The notes: generated by a model from the letters alone, not told the origin. A DNA stretch of 64,000 nt from Streptomyces populi (GCF_002911015.1 NZ_KZ626883.1:1-64000); one strand, 5' to 3'; shown: positions 14,352-24,101, counted from the first letter of the stretch. Translations and numbers: made by a program.

Positions 14352-16433
14352 ATGGGGGCCGGAGAGACAAGGGCGCGCTCGCGCCGGCGGGCCGTGCCGT
14401 GGGCGGTGCTCGCGCTGTGGATCGGGCTGCTGGCCGTCGTGGGCCCGTTCGCGGCGAAGCTGTCCGACGTGCAGCACGACCGTGCCGTCGACTATCTGCC
14501 GTCGAGCGCCGATTCCACCCGGGTCGCGAAGATCGAGGACCGGCTGCCCGGAGGGGAGGCCACCGAGCTGGTGCTCGTCTACCACCGCGACGGGGGCCTC
14601 CGCCCGGCCGACCGGGACACCGCGGCCCGTCAGGTCGCCGCGATCACCCGGGCGAACCGGCTCACCGGCACCCCGCGGGCCGTGCCGTCCCCCGACGGCA
14701 GCACCCTGATGTATCCCCTGGCCAGCACCGCGCCCGGCACCGACGAGGAGAAGCGCGACGCGTTCGTGCACGACGTCCGCGACGTCGCCCGGGGGACGGA
14801 CGGGATGAGCGTCGTCGTCGGCGGACCCGGCGCCCTGGCGACCGACGCGGGCGAGGTCTACGACTCGCTCGGCGGGCCCCTGCTCTACACCACCGTCGCC
14901 GTCGTCGCCGTCCTGCTGATCCTCATCTACCGCAGCCCGCTGCTGTGGCTCGTCCCGCTCGCCGTCGCGGGTGTCGCGGACTACCTGTCGACGGGCGTCG
15001 CCTACGGGCTGCACCAGGCGTTCGGCACGAGCGTCTCCGGCCAGAGCTCGGGCATGATGACGATCCTCGTCTTCGGCGCCGGAACCGACTACGCCCTGCT
15101 GATCATCTCCCGCTACCGGGAGGAACTGCGGCGCGTGGAGCGGCCCTACGACGCCATGAAGGAGGCCCTGCGCGGCTGCGGGCCCGCCGTGCTCGCCTCC
15201 TCCGGGACCGTCGCGGCCGGACTGCTCTGCCTGCTCGCCGCCGACCTCAACAGCAGCCGGGGCATGGGCCCGGCCGGCACGATCGGTGTGCTCTGCGCCC
15301 TCGTCGCCATGCTGACCCTGCTGCCCGCCGTACTCGTCCTGCTCGGACGGCGGGTGTTCTGGCCCCTCGTCCCCGCCCACGGCAGCGAGCCCGTGCGGCG
15401 CCGGAGCCTGTTCGCCGCGATGGGATCCTCGGCGGGCCGCCGGCCGCTCGTCGTCCTGGCGAGCGGAGCCGCCCTGCTCGGGGCGCTCGCCCTCGGCACC
15501 CTGAACCTGCCGGGCGCGCTCAAGCAGGAGGACGCCTTCGTCCACCGGCCCGACTCCGTCGTCGCGATGGAGACACTCGCCCGCGCCTACCCCGGACGGG
15601 GCACCCGGCCGATCACCGTGATCACCCCCACCGGACGGGCGGACGCCACCCTGTCCGCCGTGCGCGGCCACACCGGGGTCACGAGCGCGGAGCGCGGACG
15701 CAGCGGCGGCGGCTGGACGGAGATCTCCGTCATCGCGCGCGGCGCCCCGCAGTCGGCGGCCGAGACCGCCACCATCAAGTCCCTGCGGACCGACCTCCAC
15801 GGATCGTACGTCGGCGGCCCGAGCGCCCAGCAGATCGACCTCCAGGACACCAACGCCCGCGACCGGCTCGTCGTCGTCCCGATCGTCCTCCTCTCGGTGC
15901 TGCTGATCCTGGTCCTGCTGCTGCGCTCGCTCGTGGCGCCGCTGCTGCTCGTCGCCGCCGTCGTCGCGGTGTGGGGAGCGGCCCTCGGCATCGGCGGCCT
16001 CGTCTTCGGCCCGCTGTTCGGGTTCGAAGGCACCGATCCCGGCCTCGGCCTGCTGTCCTTCGTGTTCCTGGTCGCCCTCGGCGTCGACTACGGCATCTTC
16101 CTCATGCACCGGATGCGGGAGGAGTCCCTCTCCGGAGCCGAACCGGCCGCCGCGGCGCTCACCGCGCTGCGCACCACCGGGGGCGTGATCGCCTCGGCCG
16201 GCCTCGTCCTCGCGGCCACCTTCGCGGTGCTCACGAACATGGGGCTCCTCCAGCTCGTCGAACTCGGCTTCGTCATCTCGGTCGGGGTGCTGCTCGACAC
16301 CTTCCTCGTCCGTACGTACCTGGTGACCAGCGCGAGCGTGGCCCTGGGACGGAAGGTGTGGTGGCCGGGCGGCCTCTCCCGCGAACCGGACCCGGAGACG
16401 GCCGGACGGAAGGACCCCGTCCCCGTGGGCTGA
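14352..16433 (+). CDS. MMPL/RND family membrane transporter
   Basis: A 693-aa, 12-helix exporter of the MMPL branch of the RND superfamily, which moves lipids, glycolipids or hydrophobic drugs using the proton gradient. Helix 1 (about 15-35) is followed by an extracytoplasmic domain and a 5-helix block with the proton-relay motif FGAGTDYALLIISRYREEL. The second half repeats this with ALGVDYGIFLMHRMREE. It is followed after 79 bp by a sensor kinase and response regulator on the same strand, suggesting that the two-component system controls it. A 16-bp palindrome upstream may be the binding site. The substrate is unknown. Confidence 0.92.
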   Translation: MGAGETRARSRRRAVPWAVLALWIGLLAVVGPFAAKLSDVQHDRAVDYLPSSADSTRVAKIEDRLPGGEATELVLVYHRDGGLRPADRDTAARQVAAITRANRLTGTPRAVPSPDGSTLMYPLASTAPGTDEEKRDAFVHDVRDVARGTDGMSVVVGGPGALATDAGEVYDSLGGPLLYTTVAVVAVLLILIYRSPLLWLVPLAVAGVADYLSTGVAYGLHQAFGTSVSGQSSGMMTILVFGAGTDYALLIISRYREELRRVERPYDAMKEALRGCGPAVLASSGTVAAGLLCLLAADLNSSRGMGPAGTIGVLCALVAMLTLLPAVLVLLGRRVFWPLVPAHGSEPVRRRSLFAAMGSSAGRRPLVVLASGAALLGALALGTLNLPGALKQEDAFVHRPDSVVAMETLARAYPGRGTRPITVITPTGRADATLSAVRGHTGVTSAERGRSGGGWTEISVIARGAPQSAAETATIKSLRTDLHGSYVGGPSAQQIDLQDTNARDRLVVVPIVLLSVLLILVLLLRSLVAPLLLVAAVVAVWGAALGIGGLVFGPLFGFEGTDPGLGLLSFVFLVALGVDYGIFLMHRMREESLSGAEPAAAALTALRTTGGVIASAGLVLAATFAVLTNMGLLQLVELGFVISVGVLLDTFLVRTYLVTSASVALGRKVWWPGGLSREPDPETAGRKDPVPVG

Positions 16434-16512
16434 CCCGCACGCGGGACGAAGGACGACGGACGACGGGCGCCCCGCCTCCCCCGGGGGGCGCCCCCTCACG
16501 GAAGATGAAGCG

Positions 16513-18027
16513 GTGGACGTCAAGAGCATGCTGCACCTCACCGGATTCGGGCACCGGGGCAACGTGGACCCGGCGCGGGTCCTGCGCCAGGACGCGCTGC
16601 TCGCGGGCGTGCTGCTGGTCCTCGACACCGCCGTGGCGCTCACCCTGCACACGGACGGCCGGCGACCGGACGCGCTCGGCTGGACCCTGCTGATCGCCGC
16701 GCACGTCCCGGCGGTCCTCCGCCGGAGTGCCCCGCTCGCCGCGTTCCTCGCGCTCGTCGTCTGCGTCGCCCCGTACCACGCGCTCGACTTCGACCACAGC
16801 GCGACGGTGCTCGTCTCGATGACCATGCTGTTCACCGTCGCCGTCACCGGGCGCCCCCTGCGGTCGCTGCTCATCGGCGGCGGCGTCATCGGCATCGTGC
16901 TCACGGTGAAGTTCGGTCAGGGCGCCACCGAGGGCACCCAGGCGCTGCGCGCCGCCGGCTGGATCGTCGCGTTCATCGTGCTCGGCGTGTACGTCCGGGT
17001 GCACGGGCAGTACTTCGCCTCGGTCGTCGAACGCGCCGAGCGCGCCGAGCGCACCCGCGAGGAGGAGGCCCGCCGCAGGGTCGCCGAGGAGCGGCTGCGC
17101 ATCGCCCGGGACCTGCACGATCTGCTCGCCCACAGCATCACCCTGATCGGGGTGCAGACCTCCGTCGCCGCGCACGTCCTGGCCGCCGACCCCGACCGCC
17201 TGGACCGTGCGGCCGTCGCCGGGGCCCTCGACGACATCGCCGAGACCTGCCGGACCGCGCGCGGCGAACTGCGGACCACGCTGGAGGTGCTGCGCGACGG
17301 GGAGCACGGCGGCGAGGGCCGGGGCCCGCTGCCCGGCCTCGACGGGGTCCCCGACCTGGTGGCGGCGGCCCGCGCGGCGGGCACGAAGGTGGAGGCGCAG
17401 GCCCTGACGGGGGCCGACGGCGTTCCCTCCGCCGTGGGCGCCGCCGCCTACCGCATCGTCCAGGAGGCACTGACCAACGCGGTACGGCACGCGGGCCCCG
17501 GGGCGGGCGTCCGCGTGGACCTGAGCGCGGACGGCCGGGTCCTGCGCGTGAGGGTCACGGACGACGGCATCGGCGACGCGGGCGGCCCGCCCGGCTTCGG
17601 CCTGGTGGGGATGCGGGAGCGGGCCCGCAGCGTGGGCGGCACGGTGGAGACCGGGACACGGCGGGAGGGCGGTTTCGCGGTGGTGGCGGTACTGCCCCTG
17701 GGCACGACGGAACCGGAGCCTGGTCGGCGGACGGAGCCGGAGTCCGACCGGATGCCGGAGCAGCGGCCGGAGCCAGACCGACGGGCACGGGCGGACGGCC
17801 CGGCCCCGTCCGGCGTACCGGCCGCCTCTGGAGCGCCGGTCTCCTCCGGCCTACCGGCTCCCTCCGGAGTGCCGGCTGCGCCAGCCGTACCAGGCACCTC
17901 CTGGTCCGGGCGGGATTCCGGGGGCGTGCGCGGCAGCGGTCCCGTACGGGAGCCCGGGGACGTCGGCGGCGTACGTGCTGCCGGTCCGGTGGCCGGGGCC
18001 GAGCCTGGACGGGGCGGTACGCGATGA
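16513..18027 (+). CDS. NarL-type sensor histidine kinase with long Pro-rich tail
   Basis: A 504-aa membrane sensor. Four to five hydrophobic helices (about 29-46, 57-90, 98-133, 148-165) are followed by a coiled stretch and a HisKA_3 dimerisation helix RIARDLHDLLAHSI with phospho-acceptor His202. The HATPase domain ends near residue 397 (AVVAVLPLG). The remaining roughly 105 residues are unusual: a charged Glu/Pro/Arg segment, then repeats such as PAPSGVPAASGAPVSSG and PAPSGVPAAP. NarL-type kinases usually stop after the ATPase domain. The stop overlaps the response regulator start (ATGA). The start is GTG at 16513; ATG at 16528 is an alternative. Confidence 0.92.
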   Translation: MDVKSMLHLTGFGHRGNVDPARVLRQDALLAGVLLVLDTAVALTLHTDGRRPDALGWTLLIAAHVPAVLRRSAPLAAFLALVVCVAPYHALDFDHSATVLVSMTMLFTVAVTGRPLRSLLIGGGVIGIVLTVKFGQGATEGTQALRAAGWIVAFIVLGVYVRVHGQYFASVVERAERAERTREEEARRRVAEERLRIARDLHDLLAHSITLIGVQTSVAAHVLAADPDRLDRAAVAGALDDIAETCRTARGELRTTLEVLRDGEHGGEGRGPLPGLDGVPDLVAAARAAGTKVEAQALTGADGVPSAVGAAAYRIVQEALTNAVRHAGPGAGVRVDLSADGRVLRVRVTDDGIGDAGGPPGFGLVGMRERARSVGGTVETGTRREGGFAVVAVLPLGTTEPEPGRRTEPESDRMPEQRPEPDRRARADGPAPSGVPAASGAPVSSGLPAPSGVPAAPAVPGTSWSGRDSGGVRGSGPVREPGDVGGVRAAGPVAGAEPGRGGTR

Positions 18028-18701
18028 CCATCCGGGTGGTTCTCGCCGACGACCAGAACCTCGTGCGGGCCGCGTTCGCCATGCTCGTGGAGTCGGCGCG
18101 GGACATGGAGGTGGTCGGACAGGCGGCCACCGGCCGGGAGGCCGTGGAACTGGCCCGCACCGGGCGCGCCGACCTGGTCGTGATGGACATCCGCATGCCC
18201 GACCTGGACGGCATCGAGGCCACCCGGCTCATCGCGGCCGACGAGGACCTCGCCGGGGTCAGGGTGCTCGTGCTCACCACGTACGACACCGACGAGCACA
18301 TCGTGGAGGCGCTGCGCGCGGGCGCCTCCGGCTTCCTGGTGAAGGACACCCGGCCCGCCGAACTCCTCGACGCGATCCGCACGGTGGCCGCCGGGGACGC
18401 GCTGCTCTCGCCGGGGCCCACCGCCCGTCTGGTCGCCCGTTTCCTGAGCGCCCCGGCCGTCCCCGCGCTCACGGTGGGCGGCCCCGAGGGGCTCTCCGGG
18501 CGCGAGCGCGAGGTGCTCACCCTGGTCGCGCGCGGCCTGAACAACACCGAGATCGCGGCGGCCCTGGGACTCAGCCCGCTCACCGCGAAGACCCACGTCA
18601 GCCGCATCATGGGCAAGCTGGGCGCCCGCGACCGGACCCAGCTGGTCATCGTGGCGTACGAGTCGGGCCTGGTGACACCGGGGGACGCGGGCCGGGCCTG
18701 A
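18024..18701 (+). CDS. NarL/LuxR-type response regulator
   Basis: A 225-aa two-component DNA-binding regulator, partner of the kinase it overlaps by 4 bp. The receiver domain shows the acidic pair (LADDQ), phospho-acceptor Asp55 in VVMDIRMPD and the conserved Lys in FLVKDT. The C-terminal LuxR HTH has LSGREREVLTLVARGLNNTEIAAAL, followed by LSPLTAKTHVSRIMGKLG. Likely targets are its own operon and the MMPL gene through the palindrome at 14210-14225. Confidence 0.96.
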   Translation: MTIRVVLADDQNLVRAAFAMLVESARDMEVVGQAATGREAVELARTGRADLVVMDIRMPDLDGIEATRLIAADEDLAGVRVLVLTTYDTDEHIVEALRAGASGFLVKDTRPAELLDAIRTVAAGDALLSPGPTARLVARFLSAPAVPALTVGGPEGLSGREREVLTLVARGLNNTEIAAALGLSPLTAKTHVSRIMGKLGARDRTQLVIVAYESGLVTPGDAGRA

Positions 18702-18888
18702 CCCGGCGGCCCGCCCGGAACACGGCCGGAGCACGCCCGGAGCGCGGCCGAAACGCGCTGACGCCACGTCACCGCACCGTGGGAGCACGGGTATCGCCGC
18801 GGCACCCGGGGCACATTAGGTTCACCGGGACATCCCACGTCCCATGTCGTTCCGTGTCCGGCACAGTCGACGCAGTCCAGGGAGTGCC

Positions 18889-20100
18889 ATGACCAGCACG
18901 AGCCGCACGCTCGCGTTCGCCGCCGCCACCGGACTCCTCACCGCCCTCGCCGTCACCGGCCCCGCCGCCTCGGCCGCGCCCCGGGGCGGCGGGGGCTGCG
19001 CCTCCTCCGTCCCGTACACCGCGGGCGAGGACGGCTACGACACCTACCGCATCCCGGCGACCGTCATGACCGCGGCCGGCACGCTGCTCGCCTTCGCCGA
19101 GGGGCGGCACAGCGGCGCGGGTGACACCGGCGACATCGACGTCGTCCTCAGACGCTCCTCCGACGGCGGCTGCACCTGGGGCCCGCTCACGGTCGTGGCG
19201 TCCGGGGACGGCGACACCCGGGGCAACCCGGCGCCGGTGGTGGACCCGAAGTCCGGCCGGATCGTCCTGCTCACGTCCTACAACAGCGGTGCGGTGACCG
19301 AGGCGCAGATCATGCGGGGCGAGGTCACGGCCGAGCAGAGCCGGCGCGTCTTCGTCCAGACCAGCCGGGACGACGGGCGGCACTTCACCGCCCCGCGGGA
19401 CATCACGGACCGTACGAAGCTGCCGGGCTGGCGCTGGTACGCCACCGGCCCCGGCCACGCGATCGCGCTGCGCCACGGACCGCACGCGGGCCGTCTGGTC
19501 GTGCCCGCCAACCACTCCGCCGCCCCGCCCGCCGGATCCGCCGACACCGGCCAGGAGGCCAGGTACTACGGAGCGCACGCGCTCTACAGCGACGACGGCG
19601 GGCGCACCTGGCGGATCGGCTTCGTCGACGACTCCTACGACGGGACCGACAACGCCAACGAGAGCTCGGTGGCCGAACTCCCGGACGGGCGGCTCTACTT
19701 CTCCTCCCGGGACCAGAACGGCACGAGCACCGGCAACCGCCTCGACTCCTACTCCAGCGACGGTGCCGAGACCCTGGACCGCCCCTTCGCCGTCCAGCCC
19801 ACCCTGGACGACGTCCCCGTCGTCCAGGGCAGCGTCCTCCAGCTCACCGGCCGCTCCGCCCCGCTCCTCTTCTCGGGCCCCTCCGTCCCCACCGTCCGTC
19901 GGTCCATGGCCGTCTGGCGCAGCACGACCGCCGGAGCGGACTTCACGAAGGCGGCCACCCTGTCCACGCGGCGGGCCGCCTACTCGGACCTCGTCCAGCT
20001 CGGCGCCTCCCGCGTCGGCGTCCTCTACGAGACCGGCGACGCGGGACCGTACGAGACCATCGAGTTCCGGCGGCTGCCGGTCGGCGGACTCCTGGAGTAG
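18889..20100 (+). CDS. nanH: Exported sialidase (GH33, BNR repeats)
   Basis: A 403-aa secreted exo-sialidase that releases sialic acid from glycoconjugates. A signal peptide (about 1-30, ending ASA) precedes the catalytic beta-propeller. The YRIP block (residues 53-56) matches the family arginine motif (FRIP/YRIP), and Asp-box repeats are present (RSSDGGCTW, SRDDGRHF, SDDGGRTW). The ATG at 18889 was chosen over one at 18844 because GGAG precedes it and the signal peptide starts there. It ends 1 bp before the converging NanA-like lyase gene. With the lyase, importer and GntR regulator next door it forms a sialic-acid use locus. Confidence 0.9.
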   Translation: MTSTSRTLAFAAATGLLTALAVTGPAASAAPRGGGGCASSVPYTAGEDGYDTYRIPATVMTAAGTLLAFAEGRHSGAGDTGDIDVVLRRSSDGGCTWGPLTVVASGDGDTRGNPAPVVDPKSGRIVLLTSYNSGAVTEAQIMRGEVTAEQSRRVFVQTSRDDGRHFTAPRDITDRTKLPGWRWYATGPGHAIALRHGPHAGRLVVPANHSAAPPAGSADTGQEARYYGAHALYSDDGGRTWRIGFVDDSYDGTDNANESSVAELPDGRLYFSSRDQNGTSTGNRLDSYSSDGAETLDRPFAVQPTLDDVPVVQGSVLQLTGRSAPLLFSGPSVPTVRRSMAVWRSTTAGADFTKAATLSTRRAAYSDLVQLGASRVGVLYETGDAGPYETIEFRRLPVGGLLE

Positions 20101-20101
20101 T

Positions 20102-21037
20102 TCAGAGCAGTCCCGCCGACGCCAGGTACTTGCCCACGCGTTCGACCTCGCCCGGCGACAGCGGCACCTGGGGTTCCGCCGTCGCGGGGCAGTCGATGAC
20201 GCCCCGCAGGTGCAGCGCGGCCTTGAAGGCGCCGAGCGCCGAGGAACTGCCGCCCATCCGGGCCGGATCGCCGACGCCCACCAGGCCGAACAGCTCGCAC
20301 AGCCGCTCCTGTTCGGCCCGAGCCCGCCGCCAGTCGCCCGCCGCGCACAGCTCGTACAGCCGGACGTAGCCCACCGGGTCCACGTTGGCCAGACCGGGGA
20401 CCACGCCGTCGGCGCCGAGCGCCAGCGCCGCGTCGACGACCACCTCGGAGCCGGTGAGCGCGGTGAAACCGCGGACCCCGGGGCGGGTGCGGGCGCCGGT
20501 GACGACCGTCCGGAAGGAGCCGAGGTCGCCGCTGGAGTCCTTGAGGCCCGCGAGCACACCGTCGGCGGCGAGTTCCAGGACCAGTTCGGGGCCCAGCTTG
20601 CTGTGGACGGAGTCGGGCAGGTCGTAGGCGAACACGGGGAGCCCGGCGCGGGCGGCGACGAGACGGAAGTGGCGGGCGATCTCGGCGGGATGGGTGCGGG
20701 TGTAGAAGGGGGCCGTGACGACGATCGCGTCGGCGCCCGCGGCCCGGGCGGTGTGCGCGTGGTCCAGCACGCGGGGCGTCGTCATGTCGATCGTGCCGGC
20801 CAGGACGGGGAGCCGGCCGGCGACGTGCGCCACCGTCGTCTCCACCACGAGCCCGCGCTGCGCGTCCGTCAGATAGGCCACCTCGGACGTCGAGCCGAGG
20901 ACGAACAGGCCGTGCACCCCGGCGTCCACCAGGTGGTCGATCAGCCGGGTGAGCGACGGGACGTCCACCTCGCGGTCCGGTGTCAGGGGCGTGCAGACGG
21001 GCGGTACGACACCGGTCAGCGGGGCGGGGAAGGTCAT
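20102..21037 (-). CDS. nanA: N-acetylneuraminate lyase-like (DapA/NanA family) aldolase
   Basis: A 311-aa class I aldolase of the dihydrodipicolinate synthase/N-acetylneuraminate lyase family. The Schiff-base lysine is Lys166 in AGLKDSSGD and the catalytic Tyr138 is in VFAYDLP; the substrate-loop block reads GSTSE rather than the commoner GSTGE. It overlaps the upstream ABC ATPase gene by 4 bp (ATGA) and is the last gene of the importer operon. Next to a secreted sialidase, cleavage of N-acetylneuraminate into N-acetylmannosamine and pyruvate is the most likely reaction. Other family members act on keto-deoxy sugar acids, so the substrate is inferred. Confidence 0.8.
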   Translation of the reverse strand: MTFPAPLTGVVPPVCTPLTPDREVDVPSLTRLIDHLVDAGVHGLFVLGSTSEVAYLTDAQRGLVVETTVAHVAGRLPVLAGTIDMTTPRVLDHAHTARAAGADAIVVTAPFYTRTHPAEIARHFRLVAARAGLPVFAYDLPDSVHSKLGPELVLELAADGVLAGLKDSSGDLGSFRTVVTGARTRPGVRGFTALTGSEVVVDAALALGADGVVPGLANVDPVGYVRLYELCAAGDWRRARAEQERLCELFGLVGVGDPARMGGSSSALGAFKAALHLRGVIDCPATAEPQVPLSPGEVERVGKYLASAGLL

Positions 21038-22128
21038 GAAGGCTCCCTGATGTGCTGCTGGGGCGGAACGTCGGCCGGGGCGGCGGCCCCGGCGGCGGAC
21101 TCGGTGGCGGACTCGGCCTGCGCGACGAGGGCGCGCGTCGACCGGCCCTCCTCGACAGGATGGTGGCACCGGAAGCGGTGGCCGGGCGCCGACGCGGCCG
21201 TGAACTCCGGCATCCGGGTCGCGCACTCCTCGTCCGCCCGCCAGCACCGGGTGCGGAAGGGGCAGCCGCTCGGCGGGCGCGTCGCCGAGGGGACGGGCCC
21301 GGTCAGCGGGATCGGCTCGACCGGGTCCAGCAGGCTCGGGGTCGCCGAGAACAGCGCCCGGGTGTACGGGTGACGGGAACGGTCGGTGACCTCGCCGGCC
21401 GGGGACTCCTCGACGATCCGCCCGAGGTACATCGTGATCACCCGGTCGCTCATCCGGCGCACCGTCTGGATGTCGTGGGACACGAACACCAGGGCCAGGC
21501 CGAGGCGTTCCTTCAGGTCGAGCAGGAGATTGAGGATCTGGGCGCGCACCGACACGTCCAGCGCGCTCGTCGGCTCGTCGGCCACCACCAGGCCGGGGTC
21601 CAGGGCCAGGGCGCGGGCGATCGCCACCCGCTGGCGCTGGCCGCCGGAGAGCTGTCCGGGCAGCGCGTCCGCGAGCGCCCGGGGCAGGCCGACCAGCGAC
21701 ATCAGCTCCCGCACCCGGTCGGCGCGTTCCGCCGCGCTGCCGCGCCGGTGCACGTCCAGCGGGTCGCGCAGGATCCGGCGCACGGGCAGCCGGCGGTTCA
21801 GGGCCGTCGACGGGTCCTGGAAGATCATGCCCGTGCCGGAGCCGACGGCCGTGCGCCGCTCGTCCGGGCTCAGGGACCACAGGTCACGGCCGCCGAAGAC
21901 CACCGTGCCGGACGTCGGCCGCTCCACCCCCACCAGCACCTTCGCGAGGGTCGACTTTCCGCAGCCCGACTCGCCGACGACCCCGATCGTCTCGCCGGGC
22001 GCGACGGCGAGGTCGGCGCCGGTCAGGGCGTACACCCGGTCCCGGGTGAACACCCCGCCGCTGCGCGCCTTGTGGACGACGTGCGCGTCGGAGAGCCGCA
22101 CGAGCGCCTCCGCCGAGGATGTGCTCAT
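21034..22128 (-). CDS. Oligopeptide-type ABC transporter ATPase (OppF/DppF-like)
   Basis: A 364-aa cytoplasmic ATPase subunit. Walker A is GESGCGKST, the signature is LSGGQRQRVAIARAL and Walker B is LVVADEPTSALD. The C-terminal Opp/Dpp extension carries the cysteine-rich block GCPFRTRCW plus a later Cys (FRCHH), which binds an iron-sulphur cluster in related proteins. It overlaps both neighbours by 4 bp (ATGA at 22125-22128 and at 21034-21037). It pairs with the ATPase half of the fusion protein upstream to drive a family-5 importer, here probably for sialic acid. Confidence 0.93.
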   Translation of the reverse strand: MSTSSAEALVRLSDAHVVHKARSGGVFTRDRVYALTGADLAVAPGETIGVVGESGCGKSTLAKVLVGVERPTSGTVVFGGRDLWSLSPDERRTAVGSGTGMIFQDPSTALNRRLPVRRILRDPLDVHRRGSAAERADRVRELMSLVGLPRALADALPGQLSGGQRQRVAIARALALDPGLVVADEPTSALDVSVRAQILNLLLDLKERLGLALVFVSHDIQTVRRMSDRVITMYLGRIVEESPAGEVTDRSRHPYTRALFSATPSLLDPVEPIPLTGPVPSATRPPSGCPFRTRCWRADEECATRMPEFTAASAPGHRFRCHHPVEEGRSTRALVAQAESATESAAGAAAPADVPPQQHIREPS

Positions 22129-24101
22129 GTCACGGCCTCGCTCTCCGTGGTCACCAGGTCGAGGGCCGGGTGGTGGCAGGCCGCCGTGTGCGTGGGTGTG
22201 CCGAGGAGGTCCGGTGCCGTCGTCCGGCACACCTCGTCGGCCATCGGGCACCGGTCGGCGAACCGGCAGCCGGCCGGGAAGTCGGCGGGGGAGGGGACGA
22301 CGCCCCTGATCTGTGTCATGCGCTCCGCCGCCGACTCCAGGGACAGGACGCTGCCCAGCAGCCCGCGCGTGTAGTGGTGCGCCGGGGACTCCACCAGGTC
22401 CGCCGTCACCCCCGTCTCGACGATCTGCCCGCCGTACATCACGACCACCCGGTCGGTGACCGCCGAGACCAGCGCCAGGTCGTGCGAGACCAGGACCAGG
22501 GCGAAGTCCAGTTCCGCCCGCAGCCGCAGCAGCAGCTCCATGACCTGCGCCTGGACCGTCACGTCCAGGGCCGTCGTCGGTTCGTCCGCGACGATCAGCG
22601 CGGGTTCGCGCGACAGCGCCATCGCGATCAGGACGCGCTGGCGCTGGCCCCCGGACAGCTCGTGGGGGTAGCTGCGCAGGGTCCGCTCGGGATCGAGGCC
22701 GACCAGGGAGAGGAGTTCGGCCGCCGTACGCTTTCCGCCGCGCCGTGTCACCTGCCCCAGCTGCGCCCTGATCGTCATCGCCGGGTTCAGGGACGACAGC
22801 GCGTCCTGGTAGACCATCGCCATCTCGTGGCCCAGCAGCCGGCGCCGTACGCGCATCGGCTCGCCCACCAGCTGCCGCTGCCGGAACCGGACCTGGCCGC
22901 GCACCCGGGCGCCCTTCGGCTCCAGGCCCATCACCGTCAGGGCCGTCAGCGACTTCCCGCAGCCCGACTCGCCCACCAGGCCGAGCACCTCGCCGGGGTA
23001 GACCTCGAAGCTGATGCCGTCGACGATGTCCACCCCGCCGTGCCGGTCGTCGAAGCCGATGGCCAGCCGCTCGACGGCGAGCACCGGCTGCCCGCCCGTG
23101 ACCGGCGGCCGGGCCCGTGCGCGCAGCCGGGCCGCGGCCCGCGCCAGACCGGGCAGTTCGACCACCGTGCCGCTGCCCGGCTCCGGGGCTTCGAGCCGGT
23201 CCCCGGCGGGCGGCACGGACACCTCGCGGGCGGCCGGCGCGGCCCAGGCGTCGGAGACGCCCTCGGAGAGGACGTTCAGCGACAGCACGGTGAGCAGCAT
23301 CAGCAGGCCCGGGAAGACGGTGGCCCACCAGCCGCCGGTCAGCACCATGTTCTTGCCGTCGGCGATGACGCTGCCCCAGGACGGGTCCGGGGGCCGTACG
23401 CCCGCGCCGATGAAGGACAGCGAGGCCTCGAACACGATCGCCTCGGCGACCTGCACGGTGCAGAACACCAGCACCGGGGCCGCGCAGTTGACGGCCACGT
23501 GCCGCAGCACGATGTGCGGGGTGCGGGCGCCGATCACCTGCTCGGCGGTGACGTAGTCCTCGCCGTACTGGGAGAGGACGTTCGCCCGGACGACCCGGGC
23601 GACGGGCGGGGTGAACAGGAACGCGATCGCGCAGATCAGGACGGTGATCCCGCCGCCGAACACGGCGACGAGCACGGCGGCGAGCGCGATGCCGGGGAAC
23701 GCCATCACCACGTCGAGAGCGCGCATCAGCGTCTCGTCGACCGCCTTGCGCGAGGTCGCGGCGATCGCGCCGAGCAGCGCGCCCACGACCAGCGCGAGGG
23801 CGGTGGCGCCGAGACCGATGGCCAGGGACCAGCGCGCCCCGTACATCAGCCGGCTGAGGATGTCCCGGCCGAGGCTGTCCTGCCCCATCCAGTGGTCCGC
23901 CGACGGGTGTCCGGTGCCGTCCGTCTGCGGCTGCTGGTCGAGCGGGTCGTGCGGGGCGAGCAGCGGGGCGAACAGCGCCGTCACCAGGACCACGGCCAGG
24001 AAGCAGACCGCGATCCTCGACAGCGACGGCAGCCTGCGCCAGCCGCGCAGCCGGACACCGGGCCGGGCGAGGGCACCGGCCAGACCCTTCCGCGTGATCA
24101 T
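22125..24101 (-). CDS. Permease-ATPase fusion of a family-5 ABC importer
   Basis: A 658-aa protein joining two usually separate subunits. Residues about 1-290 are an OppC/DppC-type permease (N-terminal helix, MGQDSLGRDILSRLMYGAR, and the EAA-type loop EQVIGARTPHIVLRHVAVN). After a linker, residues about 350-650 are an OppD-type ATPase with Walker A GESGCGKS, signature LSGGQRQRVLIAM, Walker B LIVADEPTTALD and a C-terminal Cys block (GCRFADRCP). A similar permease-ATPase fusion is, from memory, found in sialic-acid importers of Corynebacterium (SiaG) and Haemophilus ducreyi (SatC). Both ends overlap neighbours by 4 bp. Confidence 0.93.
   Translation of the reverse strand: MITRKGLAGALARPGVRLRGWRRLPSLSRIAVCFLAVVLVTALFAPLLAPHDPLDQQPQTDGTGHPSADHWMGQDSLGRDILSRLMYGARWSLAIGLGATALALVVGALLGAIAATSRKAVDETLMRALDVVMAFPGIALAAVLVAVFGGGITVLICAIAFLFTPPVARVVRANVLSQYGEDYVTAEQVIGARTPHIVLRHVAVNCAAPVLVFCTVQVAEAIVFEASLSFIGAGVRPPDPSWGSVIADGKNMVLTGGWWATVFPGLLMLLTVLSLNVLSEGVSDAWAAPAAREVSVPPAGDRLEAPEPGSGTVVELPGLARAAARLRARARPPVTGGQPVLAVERLAIGFDDRHGGVDIVDGISFEVYPGEVLGLVGESGCGKSLTALTVMGLEPKGARVRGQVRFRQRQLVGEPMRVRRRLLGHEMAMVYQDALSSLNPAMTIRAQLGQVTRRGGKRTAAELLSLVGLDPERTLRSYPHELSGGQRQRVLIAMALSREPALIVADEPTTALDVTVQAQVMELLLRLRAELDFALVLVSHDLALVSAVTDRVVVMYGGQIVETGVTADLVESPAHHYTRGLLGSVLSLESAAERMTQIRGVVPSPADFPAGCRFADRCPMADEVCRTTAPDLLGTPTHTAACHHPALDLVTTESEAVT

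Noticed and set aside
13641..16904. Very long open frame on the minus strand opposite the TerB-like, MMPL and kinase genes
   Set aside because: It is the antisense of well-supported genes; its low-complexity Arg/Gly/Asp-rich product is typical of GC-rich shadow frames.
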